DNA from: Allomuricauda sp. M10 | GTDB lineage: Bacteria; Bacteroidota; Bacteroidia; Flavobacteriales; Flavobacteriaceae | Direction: 5' to 3' | Length of the DNA: 64,000 nucleotides | Assembly (NCBI RefSeq): GCF_020782875.1 | Contig: NZ_JAJGBN010000001.1 | Coordinates: 992,001 to 1,056,000 of the forward strand | In this document: one piece after another, positions 27,646 through 36,047 of the stretch | Layout of the letters: each line of letters starts with the position of its first letter | Position numbering within the stretch: the first letter of the stretch is position 1 | Notes under the pieces: model-generated | Database searches by the model: none | The model's input: only the letters and a program-made list of their open reading frames with translations | Told to the model about the DNA's origin: nothing | Translations under genes and position numbers: made by a program

Positions 27646-28556
27646 GGGCATTGGTCATTTCTGGTGGGGGCAGTAAAGGAGCTTTTGCAGGTGGCGTGGC
27701 CCAATTCCTGATCCAGGAGGCCAAACACAAGTACGATCTTTTTGTGGGTACCTCAACCGGGAGTCTCCTGATTTCCCATCTAGCGTTGAACAAACTGGAC
27801 AAAATCAAGGAAATTTATTCTTCGGTAGATCAAGACAGTATTTTTAACAACTGTCCCTTCATCATCAAGAAAAAACATGGGGTAGAGATCATTGCCATCA
27901 ACCACTGGAATGTGGTGAAAAACTTCATCCGTGGCAAAAAGACCTTTGGGGAAAGCGAGAATCTTCGAAAACTGATCCGGGATTCCATCACCATAGAAGA
28001 ATTTGAGGAATTGAAAGAAGGCGACATGGATGTGGTGGTCACGGTGTCCAATCTCTCCCTGAACCAAGTGGAGTATAAGTCCATCAACGATTGTACCTAT
28101 GATGAATTTTGTGATTGGATCTGGATTTCTTCCAACTACACTCCCTTTATGAGTTTGGTTAAAAAGGACGGATGCGAATATGCCGATGGCGGTCTTGGAA
28201 GTCTAGTACCTATTGAGGAAGCCTTACAACGAGGAGCAACCGAAATAGATGTGGTGGTACTCCATACCGAAGTAAACCATTTGAACCGCATGTCTTCCAA
28301 AAACCCTTTCGACCTGATCACCACTATATTCAGCTTTATGTTGGATCGAATTGAAAACCAGAATGTCCGAATAGGAAAATTAGTGGCCAACCAAAAGGAC
28401 GCCATCATTAACTTCTACTACACACCTACAGTTTTGACTACAAATTCACTGATTTTCAATAAAGAACGTATGACATTGTGGTGGAAAAGAGGCTATCTTT
28501 ACGCCAAAAATAAGAACGAGGAAACCAGCCCGATCAATCCCGAAATGCAGGAGTAA
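27642..28556 (+). CDS. patatin-like phospholipase
   Basis: 304 residues, no signal peptide, so probably cytosolic or membrane-associated. The oxyanion loop SGGGSKGAF (7-15), nucleophile Ser38 in GTSTGS and the catalytic Asp in YADGGLGS (~178) make a complete Ser-Asp dyad. The family hydrolyses acyl esters of lipids. It overlaps the M1 peptidase by four bases. Confidence 0.88.
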   Translation: MRALVISGGGSKGAFAGGVAQFLIQEAKHKYDLFVGTSTGSLLISHLALNKLDKIKEIYSSVDQDSIFNNCPFIIKKKHGVEIIAINHWNVVKNFIRGKKTFGESENLRKLIRDSITIEEFEELKEGDMDVVVTVSNLSLNQVEYKSINDCTYDEFCDWIWISSNYTPFMSLVKKDGCEYADGGLGSLVPIEEALQRGATEIDVVVLHTEVNHLNRMSSKNPFDLITTIFSFMLDRIENQNVRIGKLVANQKDAIINFYYTPTVLTTNSLIFNKERMTLWWKRGYLYAKNKNEETSPINPEMQE

Positions 28557-28557
28557 A

Positions 28558-29079
28558 TCAATCCCAAAGATCGCTCACCTCTTTTTTCACGAAGGCCAAG
28601 GCCGTTTGCGAAGGCGATTGTTTTTCCATGGTTTGGTTCAGGATGTCTTCCCTCAATTTATCCGGGGAATCCGTTTGGCTCATCCCTGCACTGCGGATGA
28701 TCTGAATCGTGGCATTTTTAGCCGTTTTGATGATGTTCCAGCATTCATCCGACATATAGATCTGTTGGGACAGGTTGTGCTCAAATTCCGTTTCTATCTG
28801 TTGAATGAGTAGATTCTCATAATCATTCTTGCTCTTGGTTTTGGGAGCAACGCGTACCACAAGGCTGTTTAATGCAATTCGTTCCAAGAAAAGGGCCATA
28901 CGCTCATAAGCTTGCAGACGCACCGGAAGCGTATCCTTTTGGGAATCTTTGTGCAATAGAAAACGGCGTCTTCCATCTTCATTACGGGTGTGCAACCTGA
29001 AAAAATAAAAGGCAACCGCTCCGGTAACCACCGCAGGCATTAAATAGGCAAATAGCTGAAGGATTTGATCTCCACTCAT
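28558..29079 (-). CDS. hypothetical single-pass membrane protein
   Basis: 173 residues. One N-terminal transmembrane helix (residues ~7-26, LFAYLMPAVVTGAVAFYFF) is followed by a basic stretch (HTRNEDGRRRF) and a helical cytoplasmic domain. No catalytic motif is visible. I have the impression of a conserved Flavobacteriia family of unknown function. It is convergent with the patatin gene, one base apart. Confidence 0.6.
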   Translation of the reverse strand: MSGDQILQLFAYLMPAVVTGAVAFYFFRLHTRNEDGRRRFLLHKDSQKDTLPVRLQAYERMALFLERIALNSLVVRVAPKTKSKNDYENLLIQQIETEFEHNLSQQIYMSDECWNIIKTAKNATIQIIRSAGMSQTDSPDKLREDILNQTMEKQSPSQTALAFVKKEVSDLWD

Positions 29080-29157
29080 AGGATAGTTTGGTTTTTGTTT
29101 TGATTTTACTTTACCAAGAACGAACCAAAATCCTAAAAAGTATGCACAACCAATGGG

Positions 29158-29931
29158 TTATTGGCTTGCTTTGGCACTTTCCTTGGCCTTGGCGTAAAAT
29201 CCTTTGTAATCGGGCTGTAATTTAACATTGATGCCTTCCTTGAAATTACCGTCCCTAGCTGTAATGGCAATTCGGGTAGTCTGAACTTCCAAGGTTTCCA
29301 CCAATTCTTTTGCCACAGCAGCAGCTTGGTCATAAGTTGGGCCAAATTCTCCTGTCATGTTCAATCCTTCCACTTCGGTCTTGAAGTTAGGGTTGGATTT
29401 GATCACTTTGGCAACGTTGGCCAACCACGCTTTTCCTTCCTCGGTTAATTTGGAAGAAGAATCAGATCCAAAAAGGTTGTTCAAACTGTTCGAAATGGAA
29501 ATAACTCCTTCACCAACCGCTACATTGGCATTTTCGCCCAAGGTTTGCTTAATTCGGGTCAAGGATACAATGGCCGTGGAATCATTGGCAGAGATCATAT
29601 CATTTACACCACTCAATTGTTTTTCCTTACGGGCAAGTGCTGCCATAGCTCGGTTCACATTCTCGGAGTTTTGTTTGGACAGTTCTGAGAAGTTGCTCAA
29701 GTTGCTCAACAGGGTAGCATTGGCATCGCGAAGACCAGCATTTTCGGTATCCAAGGTTTCCGCTTTGGCATTGGCAGAGGAAATTTCGCGCTTGGCTTTG
29801 GCCAAATCTTGTTCCACTTCGGAAATTTTGGTCTTTAAACTTTCAATTTCCGCAATCAAGTCGCTTTTCTTCTGGGAGAAAGCAGAGGTGACCAAGGCCA
29901 GGAACAGTATAAGGGGTAAATGTTTTTTCAT
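29158..29931 (-). CDS. exported coiled-coil protein with a degenerate OmpA-like domain
   Basis: 257 residues. Signal peptide MKKHLPLILFLALVTSAFSQ, then a long coiled coil (~25-110) and a C-terminal domain that aligns by eye with the OmpA domain of the lipoprotein at 40016-40888 (VAVGEGVISISNSLNNLFGS..., VAKVIKSNPNFKTEVEGLN). The lipobox Cys is absent, and the TDN and N-x-x-LS-x-x-R-A segments that bind peptidoglycan in OmpA are lost (GPTYDQAAAVAKEL replaces them). It is probably a periplasmic paralogue that no longer binds diaminopimelate in the standard way. Confidence 0.65.
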   Translation of the reverse strand: MKKHLPLILFLALVTSAFSQKKSDLIAEIESLKTKISEVEQDLAKAKREISSANAKAETLDTENAGLRDANATLLSNLSNFSELSKQNSENVNRAMAALARKEKQLSGVNDMISANDSTAIVSLTRIKQTLGENANVAVGEGVISISNSLNNLFGSDSSSKLTEEGKAWLANVAKVIKSNPNFKTEVEGLNMTGEFGPTYDQAAAVAKELVETLEVQTTRIAITARDGNFKEGINVKLQPDYKGFYAKAKESAKASQ

Positions 29932-29968
29932 AAGTAAGGAATTGTTCGTTAAAATATTCGGGGCTAAA

Positions 29969-31543
29969 TTATAATGTTTTTTCTAATGATGGGCGTCCCC
30001 CTAAGTGAACACAATCATAAAGTTTTTGCATGGAGGCGAAATCCACCTTTTCTTTTTGGTATTTGAATACGGATCGCAAATTACTGCTAAGGTAGTCATC
30101 ATCCACATTTACTTGGATGTCTTCCATATGAAATTGGCAGGGATGCTCATATCCGGCAGCATGCGTAATCTCCAGTAATTCTTTTCGATATGTTTTGAAA
30201 TATTGGGCCAACCTGTCGGATTTTAGGGGCACATTGATGCCCTTTTGCAACCATTTGTTCTGAGTGGCCACGCCCGAAGGACATCTGTTGGTATGGCAAA
30301 CCTGCGCTTGGATACACCCGATACTCATCATGGCCTCCCTTGCCACATTGATGCAATCAGCGCCCATCGCAAAAGCCATGGCCCCTTTGGCGGGAAAACC
30401 CAATTTGCCACTTCCAATAAATACAATGCGATCTGTTAGACCACGGTCCAAAAAGAGTTTGTATACGGATGAGAAGCCATAGGTCCACGGGAGGGAAACG
30501 TGATCCGCAAAGCTGGGAGGTGCTGCACCAGTTCCACCTTCACCACCGTCAATGGTGATGAAATCGGGTCCTTTGCCTGTTTTGATCATCAAATCCGCGA
30601 GTTCTTCCCATTGGTCCAACTTACCGATGGCACCTTTAATGCCTACGGGCAATCCGGTTTCATTGGCGATGGACTCGATAAGTTCCATGAGCTCCGGAAT
30701 ATTTTTGAAGGCTTTGTGGGTAGGAGGGGAAATGACATCTTTTCCAACCTCAACACCACGAATTTCTGCTAATTCATGGGTTATTTTCGACCCCGGAAGA
30801 ACACCACCCTTGCCGGGTTTCGCTCCTTGTGATAATTTGATTTCGATGGCTTTGATGCACGGATTTTCATCCACCAAGATTTTCATTTTTTCCATGGAAA
30901 AATTACCATCCTTGCTACGTACCCCAAAATAACCAGTGCCGAAGTGAAAAATAACATCACCTCCTCGCTTGTGGTAGGGGGAAAGGCCTCCTTCACCCGT
31001 ATTATGGTAGGCATGACATTTTTCCACTCCTTGGTTGAGCGATTCAATGGCCGCAGCGGACAAAGATCCAAAACTCATCGCTGAAACATTGATGATGGAT
31101 CCTGGTCGGTACGGTTTCTTCCGTTTGTTATAGGCACCCATGACTTTGGCACAAGGCACAAAATAGGGGTCTTTTACGTTTGGGTGTTGCTCCGGCACCT
31201 GAAATCCGATCATGGCATTCTTAACAAAAATGTGTTGGTGTTTGTAAATGTCCCGATCGGTCCCGAATCCCTCATAGTTGTTTTCTTTTTTGGCAGAAGC
31301 GTAGATCCAGCTTCTTTCAATTCGGTTAAAAGGAAGTTCTTCACGGTTGTTGGCCACAAAATATTGGCGCATTTCCGGGCCGATACTTTCCAGCCAGTAG
31401 CGCAAATGCCCCACAATGGGAAAATTATGGCTGATGGTATGGGCTTTTTGGAAAAAAATATCACGAATGGCAACGATTAAAAGAAAGATGAGAATCCATC
31501 CCCACCATGAAATGTCGCCTAAAAAATCTAGAATTGCGTCCAT
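29969..31543 (-). CDS. FMN-binding glutamate synthase family protein
   Basis: 524 residues. One N-terminal membrane helix (WGWILIFLLIVAI) anchors a glutamate-synthase-like FMN barrel: GEGGLSPYHKRGGD, IKLSQGAKPGKGGVLPG, ITIDGGEGGTGAAP, and the iron-sulphur Cys set in CIQAQVCHTNRCPSGVATQ. It lacks the amidotransferase and C-terminal domains of true GltB. Related short proteins are common in Bacteroidota and their reaction is not established. Confidence 0.8.
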   Translation of the reverse strand: MDAILDFLGDISWWGWILIFLLIVAIRDIFFQKAHTISHNFPIVGHLRYWLESIGPEMRQYFVANNREELPFNRIERSWIYASAKKENNYEGFGTDRDIYKHQHIFVKNAMIGFQVPEQHPNVKDPYFVPCAKVMGAYNKRKKPYRPGSIINVSAMSFGSLSAAAIESLNQGVEKCHAYHNTGEGGLSPYHKRGGDVIFHFGTGYFGVRSKDGNFSMEKMKILVDENPCIKAIEIKLSQGAKPGKGGVLPGSKITHELAEIRGVEVGKDVISPPTHKAFKNIPELMELIESIANETGLPVGIKGAIGKLDQWEELADLMIKTGKGPDFITIDGGEGGTGAAPPSFADHVSLPWTYGFSSVYKLFLDRGLTDRIVFIGSGKLGFPAKGAMAFAMGADCINVAREAMMSIGCIQAQVCHTNRCPSGVATQNKWLQKGINVPLKSDRLAQYFKTYRKELLEITHAAGYEHPCQFHMEDIQVNVDDDYLSSNLRSVFKYQKEKVDFASMQKLYDCVHLGGRPSLEKTL

Positions 31544-31575
31544 GTTTTAAAGTTCAGGTACGTTGCAAATATCAA

Positions 31576-31616
31576 GCCCCAATGTCCAAATTCCAAATTA
31601 TGGAAGACATTGGGGC
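31576..31616. other. strong intergenic hairpin without T-run
   Basis: GCCCCAATGTC (31576-31586) and GACATTGGGGC (31606-31616) are perfectly complementary over 11 bases, with an inner CCA/TGG pair. It lies between the M20 amidohydrolase stop and the FMN protein start, both on the minus strand. No poly-T follows in either direction, so it may be an RNA-processing, pausing or protein-binding site. Confidence 0.6.
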
Positions 31617-31640
31617 CGGATTTAGAGTTTGAGTTAGGTT

Positions 31641-32927
31641 TTATTTGCTTCTGTCCAAATAATCCAAAGCAATTTCTGTCATGGCCTTAACACCTAGCGA
31701 TAACCCGCTGTCATCAATTTTGAAATCAGGGGTATGGTGAGGAAAATACTCATCTGCACCAGCTTTTGGATCTTTCCCACCAAGGATGAAAAAGAAACCT
31801 GGGATTTTTTCTTGATAAAATGAAAAATCCTCAGCTCCGGTAATGGCTTTGATCATATGAACATTTTCGGCACCAGCCATTTGTTGCAGGCTGGGTAGGG
31901 ATTTTTCGGTTAGATCTACGTCATTATACGTAATCGGCACACCTTTGGCAATTTCCACGGTTGCCTCAGCACGGTAGGCTTTGGCTATATCTTGCGCCAT
32001 TTCTATCATACGCTGGTTCACCTGCTTTTGCATGTCGTAATCCAAAGTTCGGATGGTTCCCACAAGTTCGGCACTTTCGGGGATGATGTTGTTTCTAACC
32101 CCACCGCTGATCTTGCCCACGGTAATCACAGCGGCTTCTTTGGTCAATTCCAGTTCGCGGCTGATGATGGACTGATAACCATCCACAATTTTGGAAGCCA
32201 CATAAATAGGATCTACCCCGGACCATGGAGCGGAACCATGGGATTGTTTTCCTTTGATGGTCACCACAAAACGTTGTGCAGCGGCCAAAGCTCCTCCTGG
32301 TTTATAGGCAATCTGTCCCACAGGAAGGTAAGATCCAATGTGTAGTCCGTAAATGGCATCTACTTTTGGGTTGTCCAGTACGCCTTCTTTCACCATCAGT
32401 TCGGCACCACCTTCTTCACCGGGAGGCGCACCTTCTTCCGCAGGTTGGAAGATAAATTTCACGGTTCCTCGAATTTTATCCGTGTTCTTGGCAAGTACTT
32501 CGGCAACACCCATCAAAATGGCGATATGCGTATCATGTCCACAAGCGTGCATCACACCAACTTCCTGACCCAAATACTCAGATTTCACGTTCGATTTGAA
32601 AGAAAGATCATTTCGCTCGGTAACGGGCAAGGCATCAATATCCGCACGAAGCGCAACAACTTTTCCTGGTTTTTTTCCTTTCAACAACCCGACTACACCG
32701 GTATGGGCAACACCGGTCTGCACTTCAATGCCTAAAGATTTTAAGTGTGCGGCAATTTTTTCTGCCGTTTGGAACTCCCTGTTGCTCAATTCAGGGTGTT
32801 CGTGAATGTCGCGTCTCCATTCAATTACCTTGGATTCTACGGCGGCAATGTCTTTTTCCAACCCGTGTTGGGCATAGATCGTTAAGCTTGCGGAAAATAG
32901 GGCAAGCGATAAAATGTTCTTCATCAT
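31641..32927 (-). CDS. exported M20 amidohydrolase (hippurate/IAA-amino-acid hydrolase type)
   Basis: 428 residues with a signal peptide (MMKNILSLALFSASLTIYAQ). Seen: WRRDIHEHPELSNREF, RADIDALPV, the metal site VGVMHACGHDTHIAILMG, and FQPAEEGAPPGEEGGA. It removes acyl groups from amino acids or peptides in the periplasm; the natural substrate is unknown. The gene for the DsrE-like protein lies six bases upstream on the same strand, so the two are likely co-transcribed. Confidence 0.9.
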   Translation of the reverse strand: MMKNILSLALFSASLTIYAQHGLEKDIAAVESKVIEWRRDIHEHPELSNREFQTAEKIAAHLKSLGIEVQTGVAHTGVVGLLKGKKPGKVVALRADIDALPVTERNDLSFKSNVKSEYLGQEVGVMHACGHDTHIAILMGVAEVLAKNTDKIRGTVKFIFQPAEEGAPPGEEGGAELMVKEGVLDNPKVDAIYGLHIGSYLPVGQIAYKPGGALAAAQRFVVTIKGKQSHGSAPWSGVDPIYVASKIVDGYQSIISRELELTKEAAVITVGKISGGVRNNIIPESAELVGTIRTLDYDMQKQVNQRMIEMAQDIAKAYRAEATVEIAKGVPITYNDVDLTEKSLPSLQQMAGAENVHMIKAITGAEDFSFYQEKIPGFFFILGGKDPKAGADEYFPHHTPDFKIDDSGLSLGVKAMTEIALDYLDRSK

Positions 32928-32933
32928 GTTGGT

Positions 32934-33473
32934 TTATAATTTAATTGGACGGTATCCTTCGTTTTGCAATTGGATGTTGGCTGTCATGGCTGACAGGGCA
33001 ATTTTTACCCCTGGGATCAAATCTTCCTTTGGAAAATTCCTTGCCATTGAAGATTGCCCACAATAAATGATTTCCACTCCGGCATCGAGCAAAGCTTGCA
33101 CCATACCAGCATTTGGGTTGGCAACCCCAAAACGTGTCTTGTATGCTTCGTCGTGAGTGATGTCCTTGGATGCCGCATTGTGAACGATCACCGCAACTTT
33201 AAGTTGAGAAACGGGTATGCCTGCTTGGGCATGAAGATTTAAAAACCGGGCAGCGGTCTCCAATTTCTGGTTAAGGACCGTATGGGATTCCGGGCTGTCC
33301 ATAACATCGAACACCACCTTGAATTCTTGGATCATGTCCGTTTTAAAATCGGGGTTTTCAATTTTGAAAACAGGGCCGTAATCTGCAACGACAGGGCCGG
33401 TAGTTTTTTCTTGTGAAATTCCAAAAAAGCCAATAAGAAAAATAAGGAATAGGGGAAAACGGTGAAAATTCAT
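32934..33473 (-). CDS. exported DsrE/DsrF-like family protein
   Basis: 179 residues with a signal peptide (FPLFLIFLIGFFGISQ). The DsrE-like sulphur-relay fold is suggested by VKVAVIVHNAA-like strand, AGMVQALLDAGVEIIYCGQSSMARN and a single conserved-position Cys in the YCGQS segment (~146). DsrE proteins usually act in the cytosol on thiols, so an exported form is probably a separate, uncharacterised subgroup. First gene of a two-gene unit with the M20 amidohydrolase. Confidence 0.75.
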   Translation of the reverse strand: MNFHRFPLFLIFLIGFFGISQEKTTGPVVADYGPVFKIENPDFKTDMIQEFKVVFDVMDSPESHTVLNQKLETAARFLNLHAQAGIPVSQLKVAVIVHNAASKDITHDEAYKTRFGVANPNAGMVQALLDAGVEIIYCGQSSMARNFPKEDLIPGVKIALSAMTANIQLQNEGYRPIKL

Positions 33474-33613
33474 CAGCGATATAAGTTGAGGTCTTAAATA
33501 TATTTAAAAATGATATGAAATCCGACCCTAGTGTTTATAAAAATTGAAAGTATGATTTTAGCAGGTCTCCATTATTGGCTAATTTCACCCCTACTTTTTA
33601 AAGAGCAGACCTT

Positions 33614-35947
33614 TTGAGCACTTTTTTGGATGAATTGAACGATGCGCAACGTGCCCCTGTACTGCACAAGGATGGTCCATTGATGGTAATTGCAGGAGCG
33701 GGCTCGGGCAAGACCCGGGTATTGACCTACCGTATTGCCCATTTGATGGAACAGGGGGTCGACTCCTTTAACATTCTAGCCCTGACCTTTACCAACAAGG
33801 CAGCACGAGAAATGAAGAAGCGGATTGCCACCATTGTGGGGAATTCAGAGGCCAAAAATCTTTGGATGGGTACTTTTCACTCCGTATTTGCCAAATTGCT
33901 CCGTTTTGATGGTGACAAACTCGGTTTCCCGAGCAATTTTACCATTTATGACACCCAAGATTCCCAACGTTTGATAGCTTCCATCATCAAGGAGATGGGA
34001 CTCGACAAGGACATCTATAAATACAAACAGATCCAAAGCCGTATATCATCCTATAAAAACAGCCTGATCACGGTTAAAGCCTATTTCCAAAACCCTGAAC
34101 TGGTAGAGGCGGATGCCATGGCCAAGCGTCCACGGATGGGGGAAATCTATCAAAATTATGTAGATCGTTGCTTTAAAGCCGGTGCCATGGATTTTGATGA
34201 TCTTTTGCTTCGTACCAACGAGCTTTTAACGCGCTTCCCGGAAGTTTTGATGAAGTACCAAGATCGGTTCCGTTATATTTTGGTGGATGAGTACCAAGAT
34301 ACCAACCATTCCCAATATTTGATCGTAAAGGCATTGAGCGACCGTTATCAGAACATTTGTGTGGTGGGGGACGATGCCCAGAGTATCTATTCCTTCCGTG
34401 GGGCGAACATCAGTAATATCCTCAATTTTCAAAGGGATTATGATGATGTGGCCGTATATCGTTTGGAGCAGAACTATCGCTCTACCAAGAATATCGTGAA
34501 TGCCGCCAATTCCATCATCGCGAACAATAAAAACCAGCTAGAGAAAAACGTCTGGACTTCCAATGATGATGGTGGATTGATCAAAATTCACCGCAGTCCG
34601 ACCGATGCAGAGGAAGGCAGGTATGTGGCAGGTTCCATTTTTGAGAACAAGATGCAATATCAGATGCAAAACGGTGATTTTGCCGTGTTGTACCGTACCA
34701 ACTCCCAATCCAGGGCCATTGAGGACGCTTTGCGTAAACGGGATATTCCCTATCGTATTTATGGAGGACTTTCTTTTTATCAACGAAAGGAGATCAAGGA
34801 TGTACTGGCCTATCTGCGAATGGTCATCAATCCAAAAGATGAAGAAGCCTTAAAGCGGATCATTAATTTTCCGGCAAGGGGAATTGGGCAGAGTACCATA
34901 GATAAGTTGGTCGTTGCAGCCAATCAATATGGACGGTCCATTTTTGAAGTGATGGAGCATTTGGACAAGCTCAACCTGGGCATGAATTCCGGCACCAAAC
35001 GCAAGTTGGACGATTTTGTGACCATGATCAAGAGCTTCCAGATCATGAATGAAAGTTCGGATGCATTTACCCTAGCGGAACATGTGGCCAAAAAGACCGG
35101 GGTGTTGCTCGAATTCAAAAAAGACGGAACTCCCGAAGGCATTGCCCGCATGGAGAACATTGAGGAACTTTTGAATGGGATCAAGGATTTTGTGGAAGGG
35201 CAGAAAGAATTGGCCGATGCCACAGGCAGTCTAACCGAATTTTTGGAAGATGTTGCTTTGGCCACCGATATGGACAAAGAGGTTGGGGATGATGACCGTG
35301 TTGCCCTAATGACCATCCACTTGGCTAAGGGATTGGAATTTCCGTTTGTTTATGTTGTGGGTATGGAAGAAGATCTCTTTCCATCGGCAATGAGCATGAA
35401 TACCCGCAGTGAACTGGAAGAAGAACGTAGGCTGTTCTATGTGGCCTTGACCCGGGCTGAAAAGCAGGCCTATCTCACCTATACCCAAAATAGATATCGA
35501 TGGGGGAAACTCATTGATGCTGAGCCTAGTAGGTTTTTAGAAGAAATCGATGAGAAGTATGTGGACAACCTGGTTCCCGTTAATGATGGGTATCGATACA
35601 AATCCATGATCAATGCCGATATCTTTGGCGATGTGGACAAGAGTAAACTCCGTCAAATAAAACCCGTCAATGGCACTCCGCCTAGCATACAGGCCCCAAA
35701 TGAGAACCAACTCCGAAAATTGCGAAAATTGAAACCCGATCTGGGTTCCCCTGCAGAAAATACCAATACAGTCGACCCAGGATTGGTTGTGGGCGCCAGG
35801 GTAAACCACAGCCGTTTTGGCAGGGGAAGGGTGTTGAGCATTGAAGGTGCCGGAAACGATAAAAAGGCCGAAATCCATTTTGATAACGGAGGCATCAAAA
35901 AACTGTTGCTACGTTTTGCCAAATTGGATGTGCTTGATAATGCATAA
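33614..35947 (+). CDS. pcrA: UvrD/PcrA-type DNA helicase
   Basis: 777 residues, starting with TTG (no ATG exists near the conserved STFLDELNDAQR start). Superfamily 1A motifs are complete: Walker A IAGAGSGKTRVLTYR, LTFTNKAAREMKKR, LVDEYQDTN, DDAQSIYSFRGA, and IHLAKGLEFPFVYVVGMEEDLFP. The last ~50 residues form the Tudor-like tail (VGARVNHSRFGRGRVLSIEG) that binds RNA polymerase in relatives. Role in repair and removal of stalled polymerases. Symbol pcrA is chosen over uvrD by length and tail and is not certain. Confidence 0.93.
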   Translation: MSTFLDELNDAQRAPVLHKDGPLMVIAGAGSGKTRVLTYRIAHLMEQGVDSFNILALTFTNKAAREMKKRIATIVGNSEAKNLWMGTFHSVFAKLLRFDGDKLGFPSNFTIYDTQDSQRLIASIIKEMGLDKDIYKYKQIQSRISSYKNSLITVKAYFQNPELVEADAMAKRPRMGEIYQNYVDRCFKAGAMDFDDLLLRTNELLTRFPEVLMKYQDRFRYILVDEYQDTNHSQYLIVKALSDRYQNICVVGDDAQSIYSFRGANISNILNFQRDYDDVAVYRLEQNYRSTKNIVNAANSIIANNKNQLEKNVWTSNDDGGLIKIHRSPTDAEEGRYVAGSIFENKMQYQMQNGDFAVLYRTNSQSRAIEDALRKRDIPYRIYGGLSFYQRKEIKDVLAYLRMVINPKDEEALKRIINFPARGIGQSTIDKLVVAANQYGRSIFEVMEHLDKLNLGMNSGTKRKLDDFVTMIKSFQIMNESSDAFTLAEHVAKKTGVLLEFKKDGTPEGIARMENIEELLNGIKDFVEGQKELADATGSLTEFLEDVALATDMDKEVGDDDRVALMTIHLAKGLEFPFVYVVGMEEDLFPSAMSMNTRSELEEERRLFYVALTRAEKQAYLTYTQNRYRWGKLIDAEPSRFLEEIDEKYVDNLVPVNDGYRYKSMINADIFGDVDKSKLRQIKPVNGTPPSIQAPNENQLRKLRKLKPDLGSPAENTNTVDPGLVVGARVNHSRFGRGRVLSIEGAGNDKKAEIHFDNGGIKKLLLRFAKLDVLDNA

Positions 35948-36047
35948 ATCAATTTAGGGGGTATTTCAACTTCGTTCCCATGATCATTTCCTGTTTGCAT
36001 TGTCAAAGTCCAAAAACCATCCAGTGCAAATCATAAGGTGGTAAAAA

